This document shows positions 9,440 through 17,957 of a DNA stretch of 64,000 bases, one piece after another. The translations under genes were made by a program, and so were the position numbers. Position 1 is the first letter of the stretch, and every line of letters starts with the position of its first letter. Source of the stretch: Ignavibacteria bacterium (GTDB lineage Bacteria > Bacteroidota > Ignavibacteria > Ignavibacteriales > SURF-24); assembly GCA_025612375.1 (NCBI GenBank), contig JAAXKN010000002.1:1-64000 (forward strand), given 5' to 3'. The notes below the pieces were generated by a model. It was not told the DNA's origin and did no database searches. It worked only from the letters and a program-made list of their open reading frames with translations.

Positions 9440-10483
9440 ATGATACAGAATAAATTAAAATTATTCGTAATTACGGCATCAGTCCTGACGATGTTAAGTC
9501 AAAATGCTTTCGGTCAGGAGAGCCAATGGAAGGCGTTCGGCCTTAAAGGGAAATGGAAGTTTTCCATAGGCGACGACAAAAAATGGGCGCGCCCTGACTT
9601 TAACGACAAAGCCTGGGAGGAGATCTATGCTCCGAGTCCCTGGGAGGACCAGGGTTTCCACGGTTACGACGGTTATGCCTGGTACAGGAAGCATTTTTAT
9701 TGCCCCGCATCAGTTAAAGGGAAATCGCTTTTACTCCAAATGGGCTTTATTGATGACGTGGACGAGATTTATATCAACGGGAAGCTTGTTGGCTCTACGG
9801 GCTCATTCCCACCGGAGTACCAGACGGCTTATGACGCTGAGAGAAGATATCCAGTGCCGGAAAGCATACTTAAGATTAGCGCCGATAACGTAATTGCCGT
9901 TCGCGTCTACGACGCGGAGCTTGGAGGGGGCATCATGTCGGGAGAGCTGGGGCTTTTTGTCCGGCAGTATCCCATCTGGCCAGATGTTGCGCTCGAAGGC
10001 TACTGGAAGTTCCGCACGGGCGACAGCCCTGAGTGGAAGAATAAGGATTTTCAGGACAACGCCTGGAATGAGATTGTTGTTCCAGCTTTCTGGGAAAACC
10101 AGGGCTACGCCAACTACGACGGCTTTGCATGGTACAGGAAAAAAGTTGTTATTCCCTCGTGGCTTAACGGCAAACAGCTGGTACTGATGCTGGGTAAAAT
10201 TGACGACAAGGATGAAGTTTATTTTAACGGGAGGCTCATCGGCCGCACGGGTGACCTGAGGGAAGAGTCGACAAATGACCGTGACTACCAGATGTTCCGC
10301 GGCTACTATATACCGAAGGATATTATTACAAATGGTAATAATACCATTGCCGTAAGGGTATACGACGGTTTCAGGGACGGGGGAATTTATCAGGGACCAA
10401 TCGGCATTACCACGCAGGAAAAGTACAACCAGATGTGGAGAAAACAAAAGAAACACAAGTCGTTCTGGGAGCTCTTCTTCTAA
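9440..10483 (+). CDS. exported protein of two tandem galactose-binding-like jelly-roll domains
   Basis: A 347-residue protein with a signal peptide (residues 1-25, ending NAFGQ). The mature chain consists of two copies of one domain, about residues 30-185 and 190-335. Each copy starts with a GxWKF..GD segment, then a Trp-rich part (AWEEI..P.PWE..QG), Y/F-AWYRK, a D-E-Y/I-NG-L-GxTG turn and IAVRVYD near its end. This is the sugar-binding (N-terminal GH2-like) jelly roll found in beta-galactosidases, beta-glucuronidases and sialate O-acetylesterases, but no catalytic domain is attached. The protein therefore probably binds carbohydrate or another wall or surface ligand outside the inner membrane. 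The ligand is unknown. A hairpin follows the stop. Confidence 0.8.
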   Translation: MIQNKLKLFVITASVLTMLSQNAFGQESQWKAFGLKGKWKFSIGDDKKWARPDFNDKAWEEIYAPSPWEDQGFHGYDGYAWYRKHFYCPASVKGKSLLLQMGFIDDVDEIYINGKLVGSTGSFPPEYQTAYDAERRYPVPESILKISADNVIAVRVYDAELGGGIMSGELGLFVRQYPIWPDVALEGYWKFRTGDSPEWKNKDFQDNAWNEIVVPAFWENQGYANYDGFAWYRKKVVIPSWLNGKQLVLMLGKIDDKDEVYFNGRLIGRTGDLREESTNDRDYQMFRGYYIPKDIITNGNNTIAVRVYDGFRDGGIYQGPIGITTQEKYNQMWRKQKKHKSFWELFF

Positions 10484-10506
10484 AGGGTGTAAAATAAGCC
10501 CTTTAG
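10480..10506 (+). terminator. weak hairpin after the jelly-roll gene
   Basis: CTAAAGGG (10480-10487) and CCCTTTAG (10499-10506) form an 8-bp stem with an 11-nt loop overlapping the stop codon. No good T-run follows. Confidence 0.45.
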
Positions 10507-10589
10507 TCCGGTTTGTCCATGTCCTTTTTTTTGCGTAAATTTCGTGGCATATTTTTGGAATGTTTGATTAGAGTTCTGGAAACTGGTAA

Positions 10590-11264
10590 ATGGATTTAAG
10601 CATAAAGGATGTTGCGAACCTTCTGATGCTTGAAAAAAAGGAAATTGAGAAGTTAGTTAAAAAGAAATTAATCCCTTCCCAAACAATTCAAGACAAGGTC
10701 CGTTTCAATAAGCAGGCCATTATAGAATGGGCGCTGCTAAACAATAAGCCTCTTAACCTGTCGGATTCTGCGCAGTTCAGCGAATTCAGATTCGACGGAT
10801 TATCTGCAATACTGGATGAGGAATCGTTCTACCCGAACTGCGGCTTTACCGAAGGCAACTACATCGAAGAGATGGTGCGCATGCTCAGGCTGAAGGAGGA
10901 CATCGACCGCAATGTGATTACCGAGCTTTTGATAAGCCGCGAAAAACTGATGTCTACGGCAATCGGAAACGGGATCTCTCTGCCCCATCCAAGAATACCA
11001 ATTATACTCGGACGCGAAAAACCGCTTGTCTGCTTTTTCTTTCCCGAAAAGCCCCTCAATATTGAATCTGTTGACGGCGAGGCTGTTCATACTCTCATAC
11101 TGCTTGTTTCGCAGACAATAAAACAGCACCTGTACATGCTGGCACATTTGAGCTACCTGCTTTCAAAAGAAGAATTCCGCCTGGCTCTTAAAGGCCGCAA
11201 GGCAGCAGGTGAGGTCTTAAGGCTGGTTTCTGAACTTGAAATGCAGAGAAATAAAGTTTCTTGA
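10590..11264 (+). CDS. excisionase-type HTH fused to a PTS EIIA (type 2) domain
   Basis: A 224-residue protein in two parts. Residues 1-60 look like a MerR/excisionase helix-turn-helix (SIKDVANLLMLEKKEIEKLVKK). Residues about 85-220 are a fructose/nitrogen-type EIIA domain with the phosphorylatable His in ISLPHPR, followed by the family's CFFFPEKPLNIESVDGE stretch. EIIA-Ntr proteins are regulatory phosphocarriers rather than sugar transporters, and no PTS permease, EI or HPr gene is present here. It sits 67 bases before the Ehr membrane complex in the same direction, so it may regulate that complex in response to phosphorylation state. The fusion is known from other genomes; its job here is inference. 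Confidence 0.85.
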   Translation: MDLSIKDVANLLMLEKKEIEKLVKKKLIPSQTIQDKVRFNKQAIIEWALLNNKPLNLSDSAQFSEFRFDGLSAILDEESFYPNCGFTEGNYIEEMVRMLRLKEDIDRNVITELLISREKLMSTAIGNGISLPHPRIPIILGREKPLVCFFFPEKPLNIESVDGEAVHTLILLVSQTIKQHLYMLAHLSYLLSKEEFRLALKGRKAAGEVLRLVSELEMQRNKVS

Positions 11265-11331
11265 TATTCAGCCCAAGGCATGCAGTTTTTCATTCTCGTG
11301 CTAACCGGACATATAGTTTAACAGGAATAAA

Positions 11332-13332
11332 ATGATTTTGAATTTATTTGCTATTGGACTCATAATCCAACTCCTGGGCGCATTAGTGCCCCTTTTTATT
11401 AAAGGCGACAAAAAGTTTTCGGCTTTAAGCCACTTTACGGCGCTTGCAGGCGTCGGGGTAAGCTTTATTGGAACGCTTGGCATGATGATCTTCCAAAACG
11501 CCGGAATTGTGGGCATCTTTGAAAGCCCTGCCTGGGGCGTTATAAGCCTCAGGTTCGACATGCTGGCGCTTTTCTTTACGGCTATAGTTCAGCTTTTAAG
11601 CATACCGGTCCTTGTCTACAGCTTCAGCTATCAGAAGCCTTATATTGAAGAGGGAAAAAGCATAAGGCTTCCGGTGTTCTCGTTTATTACGCTTACCATT
11701 TCGCTTCAGGTGCTTACAATTGCAAACCACGCAATACTGTTCCTGATATTCTGGGAGCTGATGGCGGTACTTTCATACATCAACATGATATTTGAAAACG
11801 AGAAGCCTGAGGTTCAGAAAGGAAGCTTTGTCTACTTTGTCGCAACACACGCCGCAACTTTTATTCTTTATGTCTTTTTCCTTATACTGCACGCCAGGAC
11901 AGGCTCGTGGAATTTCTCTGACTTTCACCTTACAAATGACGGCACCGCACTTTATTACGTCCTGTTTGCCCTTGGCTTTATCGGTTTCGGCATCAAGGCG
12001 GGCTTCATGCCGTTTCATTTCTGGCTTCCCAAAGCGCACCCGGTTGCACCTACTTACCTGAGCGCATTCTTGTCGGGCGTAATAATTAAGCTTGGTATCT
12101 ACGGCATCTTCAGGGTAGTGGAATTCTTAACTCCCAGTGATCCCTGGATCGGCTGGGCAGTTTTGGTAATAAGCCTTATAAGCGCCATTTTCGGCGTCTG
12201 GTATGCCCTGGCGCAGCACGACGTTAAGACTCTTTTGGCCTATCACTCAATTGAAAATATAGGCATTATAGGAATGGGTTTAGGCCTCGGCATTTTAGGC
12301 ATGTCTTACGGCAGCCAGACAGTTGCAGTACTCGGTTTTGCAGGAGCGCTTCTTCACACGCTTAACCATGCAATTTTCAAAAGCCAGCTTTTTATGGGTT
12401 CAGGCATAATTTACCAGAACCTGCATACAAGAAATATTGAAAAGATGGGGGGCATTGTGCATTACGCCCCGTGGCTTACGGCTTTCTTTTTAATTGGATC
12501 CGTTGCAATTTCAGGCATCCCGCCATTAAACGGTTTTATCTCGGAATTTATAATTTATAACGGGCTCTTCCAGTCCGGAAACCTTGCTCCTAACTACACG
12601 ATTTTTATGCTCATTGTTGTTGTGGGGCTTGCGCTTGTAGGCGGGCTTGCAGTTGCGTGCTTTACAAAGGTAAACTCAATTATGTTCCTGGGTTCAAAGA
12701 GAACTGATTTTAAGAAGTTTAATGTCTCTAAAGCCGAGTATTTCTCCATTGGGTTTCCTGCCCTTCTCTGCATTGCAATAGGGCTTTATCCCATGCCTGC
12801 CTTAAGGGTGGTCTCCGGGGTAATTGAAGGGCTTGGCCTCAAGGGCTTCAGCCTGGCGCATTATGGGGCGTCATTTAATATGCTGCCGGACTTTCTGCCG
12901 CTTACAATGATATTTGTGCTCCTTTTCGCCCTCATTGGAATATTCTACGGAATAAAGAAATTCCGCTCCTCAAGGGCTTCGGGAATAAGGGTTTCAAAAG
13001 CCTGGGGCTGCGCCTACGACGGGCTGACGGCAAGGATGCAGTACACTGCGTCTTCGTATGCTGACGAGCTTAATTCAATTCCGGCAAACATTCTTCTTAT
13101 CAAAGAGCACGCATTAGTCCCGCAGGATATATTCCCTGTAAGAGGCGCACACTTTGAATCGCATTCTGAAGATTACACGGAAAAGAAACTGGTAATGCCG
13201 GTTTACACAAGGATAATCGAAACATTCAAGAAAGCCGGGATATTAAACAGGCACGACATCAGGGTTTACATTGCATACATGCTCGTGGCTCTTATAGCAT
13301 ACTGCGTAATCGGATTTTTATGGAAATATTAA
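11332..13332 (+). CDS. hyfB: Hyf/Ehr complex antiporter-like subunit (HyfB type)
   Basis: A 666-residue membrane protein of the proton-conducting NuoL/M/N family, with about 16 hydrophobic segments. The central part has the conserved pattern of these subunits: a Lys in GFGIKAGFMPFHFWLPKAHPVAP, a Lys/His stretch in AQHDVKTLLAYHSIENIG, and a HTLNHAIFKS stretch with another Lys. These lie on the ion path of complex I relatives. The C-terminal tail (SKAWGCAYDGLTARMQY) is typical of HyfB/HycC. It opens a six-gene set (hyfB, C, E, F, G, I) with short gaps that encodes one membrane complex. Ion pumping is inferred from the family; H+ or Na+ cannot be told. Confidence 0.92.
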   Translation: MILNLFAIGLIIQLLGALVPLFIKGDKKFSALSHFTALAGVGVSFIGTLGMMIFQNAGIVGIFESPAWGVISLRFDMLALFFTAIVQLLSIPVLVYSFSYQKPYIEEGKSIRLPVFSFITLTISLQVLTIANHAILFLIFWELMAVLSYINMIFENEKPEVQKGSFVYFVATHAATFILYVFFLILHARTGSWNFSDFHLTNDGTALYYVLFALGFIGFGIKAGFMPFHFWLPKAHPVAPTYLSAFLSGVIIKLGIYGIFRVVEFLTPSDPWIGWAVLVISLISAIFGVWYALAQHDVKTLLAYHSIENIGIIGMGLGLGILGMSYGSQTVAVLGFAGALLHTLNHAIFKSQLFMGSGIIYQNLHTRNIEKMGGIVHYAPWLTAFFLIGSVAISGIPPLNGFISEFIIYNGLFQSGNLAPNYTIFMLIVVVGLALVGGLAVACFTKVNSIMFLGSKRTDFKKFNVSKAEYFSIGFPALLCIAIGLYPMPALRVVSGVIEGLGLKGFSLAHYGASFNMLPDFLPLTMIFVLLFALIGIFYGIKKFRSSRASGIRVSKAWGCAYDGLTARMQYTASSYADELNSIPANILLIKEHALVPQDIFPVRGAHFESHSEDYTEKKLVMPVYTRIIETFKKAGILNRHDIRVYIAYMLVALIAYCVIGFLWKY

Positions 13333-13346
13333 TAGCGTTATAAATA

Positions 13347-14267
13347 ATGGAAATACTCTCTAAAATACTTATTTACCTCATTTTCATCTTTGCGGCCCCT
13401 TTGTTTATAGGGATCGTGAATAAGCTGAAAGCCCGCTTAACCGGAAGGATAGGTCCTTCAATATTCCAGTCTTATTACGATCTAAGGCGCCTGATGAGAA
13501 AGGAAACAATTTACGCCACCTCGGCATCTTTTATCAGCCGCGTGTCTCCTGTAGTAAGCTTTGCAAGCATACTCTTTGCCGGGATGATTCTGCCTATAGG
13601 TTTTACGAGGCCACTGATCAGCTTTAACGGCGATTTGATACTTTTTGCCTATCTGTTGGGGTTATCCAGATTTTTCCAGATACTGGGAGCCATGGACATT
13701 GGAAGCTCATTTGAAGGCATGGGCGCGGCTCGTGAGGCAACATTTGCGGTCTTTGCCGAACCGATCTACTTTTTTACGCTTGGAAGCCTGGCATTCATAT
13801 TCGGGCAAACTTCTATGTATGAGATCTTTCACTCAATTACGCTTAACGATCCGTCGTTCCTCGTATTTATAGCTGTAGCCAGCATATCGGTTTTCTTCCT
13901 TATGATTACCGAGACCTCCAGAATGCCGGTAGATGACCCGAATACGCACCTGGAGCTTACGATGATACACGAAGTAATGATACTTGATAACTCGGGGCAG
14001 GACTTGTTTTTATACCAGTATTCAGCGTACCTGAAGATATTGATCTATGCGACTTTTACTTCAAACTTCTTTAATCCGTTTAATGCTCAGAACTATGCAT
14101 TAGGATTTTTTGTCTATCTGGCGGTAATGATGGCACTAATAGCCTGCCTGGTATGGGTTGAAACCATGCTCGGGCGTTTTAAGATGAAGAGTATCCCGCA
14201 GTACCTGCTTTTTGCGGCATCAATAGGAATTCTTAATCTTCTGATTTATTCATTCTTTAAGAGATAA
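13347..14267 (+). CDS. hyfC: Hyf/Ehr complex NuoH-like subunit (HyfC type)
   Basis: A 306-residue membrane protein of the NuoH/HycD/EchB family with eight or so TM segments. It anchors the soluble NiFe-like module to the membrane arm. Family marks include LTGRIGPSIFQSYYDL near residue 30, AAREATFAVFAEP near residue 130, and the loop TSRMPVDDPNTHLELTMIHE near 195, whose acidic residues are conserved in the ion/quinone-like path. It starts 14 bases after hyfB and is followed by hyfE after 10 bases, so it is part of the same operon. Confidence 0.93.
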   Translation: MEILSKILIYLIFIFAAPLFIGIVNKLKARLTGRIGPSIFQSYYDLRRLMRKETIYATSASFISRVSPVVSFASILFAGMILPIGFTRPLISFNGDLILFAYLLGLSRFFQILGAMDIGSSFEGMGAAREATFAVFAEPIYFFTLGSLAFIFGQTSMYEIFHSITLNDPSFLVFIAVASISVFFLMITETSRMPVDDPNTHLELTMIHEVMILDNSGQDLFLYQYSAYLKILIYATFTSNFFNPFNAQNYALGFFVYLAVMMALIACLVWVETMLGRFKMKSIPQYLLFAASIGILNLLIYSFFKR

Positions 14268-14277
14268 GTTTTACACA

Positions 14278-14913
14278 ATGGGAAATGTATTAAACATACT
14301 GTTTTGTCTGAGCCTTCTTTATCTTGCAACCACAACAAGGGTGACGGCGTATCTTAAAGTGTTTGTCCTGCAGAGCATACTCCTCTTTTTTATTGTCATG
14401 CTCCCTCTGTTAAACCACATATCTGTCTTTACGCTGCTGCTTCCCTTGACGATACTGGTTGTAAAAGCGATACTGATACCCTGGTACATAAGAAAAAAGA
14501 TCATCTACGAGCTGGAGATAAATACAACGATTGAGTCCAACATTCAGCAGTTCAATTTCCTTTTGCTTTCAGTCTTCTCGATGGTTGCTGTTTTTGTCTT
14601 CTGCAATATTATTACGAAAGACGCAGCTGTAGCCCCAATACCTTTTTCCGCCGCTTTCTCTAGCGTTGTAATAGGGCTTTACGTAATAATATTCAGGAAG
14701 AAACTGATTGTGCACGTAATAGGATTTCTTGTAATGGAAAACGGCATTTTCCTTCTGGGCATTGCCGTTGCAAGCGAGATGCCGTTTTTAATTGAGCTTG
14801 GGATGCTGCTGGATATTTTTGTAGTGGTATTCTTAATGGGAATTGCGATAAACAGGATTTCTTCGACCTTTGCCGCCGATGAAGTCTCGGCGCTGGACAA
14901 ACTGAAAAATTAA
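14278..14913 (+). CDS. hyfE: Hyf/Ehr complex HyfE-type membrane subunit
   Basis: A 211-residue hydrophobic protein with six or seven TM segments, related to HyfE. This subunit combines NuoK-like features with extra helices. The NuoK-like part is near residues 140-200 (VMENGIFLLGIAVASEMPFLIELGMLLDIF), where buried Glu residues match those of NuoK. It lies between hyfC and hyfF. A 66-base gap follows it with no clear signal; an ACCTTAACCTAAAC stretch there looks like chance. Confidence 0.88.
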   Translation: MGNVLNILFCLSLLYLATTTRVTAYLKVFVLQSILLFFIVMLPLLNHISVFTLLLPLTILVVKAILIPWYIRKKIIYELEINTTIESNIQQFNFLLLSVFSMVAVFVFCNIITKDAAVAPIPFSAAFSSVVIGLYVIIFRKKLIVHVIGFLVMENGIFLLGIAVASEMPFLIELGMLLDIFVVVFLMGIAINRISSTFAADEVSALDKLKN

Positions 14914-14979
14914 AAGAATAACCGGGTCAAGAATCCGTATGGATACTTAACCTTAACCTAAACATTAACATTTTTTAAG

Positions 14980-16434
14980 ATGCTCGTTTTAATTTACATA
15001 CTCATCCTACCGCTTTTAGCCGGAGGATTGTTTTTCATACCGGGAGGCAGGAAGCTGAAGTATCAGCTTTCGCTTATGGTTTCAATAATTCATCTTGTTA
15101 CCTCGTACCTGGTATTTACAGGCTTTGCCACGCCGGCAGATTCGCAGTGGTTCAGGTGGGATGCTTTTACAAAGCTTTTCCTACTGGTGCTTTCGCATAT
15201 TTACTTCTGGGTAATTCTGAACTCATGGCATTTTATAAACCAGTCTTCTACCTACAGCCCGGAAAAGTCGAGGAAAAGTTTCTTCAGCATGATGAACCTG
15301 TATCTTTTTGCAAATACCCTGGCTTTAGTGAGCAATCATCTGGGGCTTTACTGGGTGGCTCTGGAATCGACGACGCTTTGCGTGGCGCCGTTGATATACT
15401 ACTACCGCAATAAAGAGTCGCTGGAAGCCATGTGGAAATACCTGTTTTTGGTTTCAGTAGGTATTGCATTTGCTTTTATAGGGATACTATTTCTGGCGCT
15501 TTCGGCACAGGGAACGGATATATTTGAAAAGGGGCTTTTCTTAAACGATTTAATTGAAGGCTCCTCTAAGCTTAACCTCGTATGGCTGAAGGCGGGTTTT
15601 ATATTTATTTTTGCGGGCCTCAGCACAAAAGCCGGAATTGCACCTATGCATCCGGGTGAAGTTGACGCCCTAAGCAACTCCCCGAGCCCCGTTGCGGCAC
15701 TTGTTTCAGCATCCTTAAGCGAGACGGCCTTAATCGGAATTTTCCGCCTCCTGCAGATTACAGCCGGAACGCAGGTGCACCAGTTTGCGCAGGTGCTCAT
15801 GATTACAGGAGGCGTCGTCTCACTTCTTGTTGCCGTGGTTTTTATGTTCAGGGTAACGAACTTTAAGAGGATGATTGCCTATTCGAGTGTTGAGCACATA
15901 GGACTAATTGTTCTTGGGGCAGGCATCGGCGGCCCGGCGCTAATTGGCTCAATGCTCCACATGGTATACAACTCACTAAATAAAACCGCAATGTTTTTAA
16001 TGGCAGGCAACATTCACAGGGCATACAAGTCGCGTGAAGCCAAAGATGTAAAAGGCGTGCTTAAAAATATGAGGTGGACGGGAATACTTTTTATGCTGGC
16101 TTTCCTGGCTGTAGTTGCAATGCCTCCTTTCGGGCTATTCTTCAGCGAGCTTATGATATTCCGCGGGCTTATTGAAGCTGAGCGCTATGTGCTGCTTGCA
16201 GTAATTCTCTTTATACTTCTTTTCGTCTTTATAGGGATGAGCCGCCAGACATTTTCAATTTTATACGGGAAGACCGACACCTCTTCGGGCCAAAAGCCCG
16301 CGACGGATGAAAAATTCAATATATCTCACCTTTCGGCCATGGCACTGCTTCTTCTGCTGGCACTTTCAGGGCTTTTTATGCCGGGCAGTTTTATAGGTGT
16401 GATAAATCAAATTGCAGGAGAGCTTACAAGATGA
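14980..16434 (+). CDS. hyfF: Hyf/Ehr complex antiporter-like subunit (HyfF type)
   Basis: A 484-residue second proton-conducting transporter subunit of the NuoL/M/N family, with about 14 TM segments. Conserved stretches include LYWVALESTTL (Glu in TM5), AGLSTKAGIAPMHPGEVDALSNSPSPVAAL (Lys in TM7) and the FKRMIAYSSVEHIGLIVLG loop. Two different antiporter-like subunits (HyfB and HyfF) in one complex are usual for Hyf and Ehr and suggest more than one ion path. The stop overlaps the hyfG start by 4 bases (ATGA). Confidence 0.92.
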   Translation: MLVLIYILILPLLAGGLFFIPGGRKLKYQLSLMVSIIHLVTSYLVFTGFATPADSQWFRWDAFTKLFLLVLSHIYFWVILNSWHFINQSSTYSPEKSRKSFFSMMNLYLFANTLALVSNHLGLYWVALESTTLCVAPLIYYYRNKESLEAMWKYLFLVSVGIAFAFIGILFLALSAQGTDIFEKGLFLNDLIEGSSKLNLVWLKAGFIFIFAGLSTKAGIAPMHPGEVDALSNSPSPVAALVSASLSETALIGIFRLLQITAGTQVHQFAQVLMITGGVVSLLVAVVFMFRVTNFKRMIAYSSVEHIGLIVLGAGIGGPALIGSMLHMVYNSLNKTAMFLMAGNIHRAYKSREAKDVKGVLKNMRWTGILFMLAFLAVVAMPPFGLFFSELMIFRGLIEAERYVLLAVILFILLFVFIGMSRQTFSILYGKTDTSSGQKPATDEKFNISHLSAMALLLLLALSGLFMPGSFIGVINQIAGELTR

Positions 16435-17912
16435 AACGTTTAACCGTACAGAACCAGAGGCCTTTTGAACTCTCCCTGGTTCCTGAACTGACAGCTGCGG
16501 AATTTGAGGCAGAAGGAAGGCAGATTTTAAGCGAAGGAAGCCGCATGATGGGGCTTTTTGAAGTTGAAAAGACTTCAGGCGGCAAAAAAGTGCTTGCCGT
16601 TTTCGGCAACAATGAGACTTCGCAGATATACATCGTTAAATGTGTTTTTCCCAAAGAAGGTGAGCGCTTCAGGAGTTTTGCATATGAATTTCCAAACACA
16701 AACTATTTTGAATGCGAGCTGGCTGAAAACTCCGGTATTCTTCCGGAAGGGCACCCGTGGCTGCGTCCGGTAAGGAAGCAGAATACAATTTTGGGGAATA
16801 TTCCCTATCAGTTCTACAGGGTGGAAGGTGACGAGGTCCACGAGGTTGCAGTAGGCCCCGTACACGCGGGAGTAATTGAGCCGGGGCATTTCCGTTTTCA
16901 GTGCCACGGTGAGACGGTCTATCACCTGGAGATCAGTCTTGGCTATCAGCACAGGGGTATAGAGAAGCTCCTTCTAAAGGCTGATGACAACAAGCGCGCC
17001 CTGCTTGTTGAATCCATTGCAGGAGACACGGTCATAGGCCACAGCATGGCATATTCACTTGCCATGGAGGCTTTGTCCAAAACAGGCGTTTCATTAAGAG
17101 CAAGCGTAATCCGCTCCATAGCCGAGGAGCTGGAAAGAGTTGCAATGCACCTCTCCGGGCTTTCAGGAGTGGCAAACGACGTGGGTTTTGCAATAGGTGC
17201 TGCTGCATACGGGCGCTTAAGGACTCTCGTAATTAACAGCCTTCTTCTGATCTCGGGCTCCAGGTTCGGGCGCGGGCTTGTGCGTCCCGGAGGCGTAATG
17301 TATGACCTCACGGAAGGCGCGGTAAAGAAAATTACAGAAAACCTCCTCATAGTGCAGAAGGATATTGCAGAGATCAACGACTTTATGTTCAGCTCCACTT
17401 CTGTTATGACGCGTCTTGAGGCAACGGGTAAAGTCCACTACAAGTGGGCAAGTGAGGTAGGGATGGTTGGACCTGCTGCCAGGGCTTCAGGTGTAAAGAC
17501 CGACGTAAGGCAGGATTTCCCGTACGGAGCCTACCGCTATCATGCAACGCAGACCGTAACGCTGGACTCGGGTGACGTTTTTGCGCGCGCCCGGATCCGC
17601 TCGCTTGAAATTGAGGAGTCCCTTGGATTTATACTTGAAAGGTTTGTGGACATCCCGCAGGGTGAAATATTCTCTGAGGTGAAGGCTCTCAGGGAAAACA
17701 CGGGTGTCATATCCTTAAGCGAGGGGTGGCGAGGCGAAATAATGCACGCCATATTAACAGGTCCCGACGGGAAGATCTCCTCTTACAAGGTTAAGGATCC
17801 GTCATTTAACAACTGGTACGGCCTGGCTCTTTCGGTAAGGGGCGAGGGGATTTCAAATTTCCCGCTCTGCAACAAGAGCTTTGACCTGTCTTATTCAGGG
17901 CATGACCTCTGA
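16431..17912 (+). CDS. hyfG: NiFe-hydrogenase-like large subunit without Ni ligands (Ehr type, HyfG-like)
   Basis: A 493-residue fusion. Residues 1-140 match the NuoC-like domain, and about 150-493 the NuoD/hydrogenase large-subunit fold. The Ni-binding cysteines are absent. Where HyfG/HycE have RICGIC, this protein reads ESIAGDT (residues 194-200). Where they have DPCxxC near the C-terminus, it reads DPSFNNW (456-462). The only cysteines lie elsewhere and none forms a CxxC. The context HRGIEKL before the first site and FPLCNKSFDLSYSGHDL at the end match the Ehr group described as a link between group 4 hydrogenases and complex I. It therefore cannot hold a NiFe site, and no hyp or protease maturation genes occur here. 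The substrate is unknown. Confidence 0.93.
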   Translation: MKRLTVQNQRPFELSLVPELTAAEFEAEGRQILSEGSRMMGLFEVEKTSGGKKVLAVFGNNETSQIYIVKCVFPKEGERFRSFAYEFPNTNYFECELAENSGILPEGHPWLRPVRKQNTILGNIPYQFYRVEGDEVHEVAVGPVHAGVIEPGHFRFQCHGETVYHLEISLGYQHRGIEKLLLKADDNKRALLVESIAGDTVIGHSMAYSLAMEALSKTGVSLRASVIRSIAEELERVAMHLSGLSGVANDVGFAIGAAAYGRLRTLVINSLLLISGSRFGRGLVRPGGVMYDLTEGAVKKITENLLIVQKDIAEINDFMFSSTSVMTRLEATGKVHYKWASEVGMVGPAARASGVKTDVRQDFPYGAYRYHATQTVTLDSGDVFARARIRSLEIEESLGFILERFVDIPQGEIFSEVKALRENTGVISLSEGWRGEIMHAILTGPDGKISSYKVKDPSFNNWYGLALSVRGEGISNFPLCNKSFDLSYSGHDL

Positions 17913-17957
17913 TAAAGGACGGTTTAGAATAATTTTTAACATTTTACTTATAATTCT

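Noticed and set aside
9803-10456. 217-codon open frame on the minus strand
   Set aside because: Fully antisense to the jelly-roll gene, whose duplicated domains and signal peptide prove the plus-strand frame.
10546-10561. Second sigma-54 site ahead of the HTH-PTS IIA gene
   Set aside because: TGGCATA matches the -24 part but the -12 GC doublet reads GA, so the match fails at a key position.
14914-14979. Telomere-like TTAACC repeat between hyfE and hyfF
   Set aside because: Only two imperfect copies in an AT-rich gap; no sign of function.
16431-17912. Active NiFe hydrogenase
   Set aside because: Both Ni-ligand CxxC pairs are absent and no maturation genes lie in the operon.
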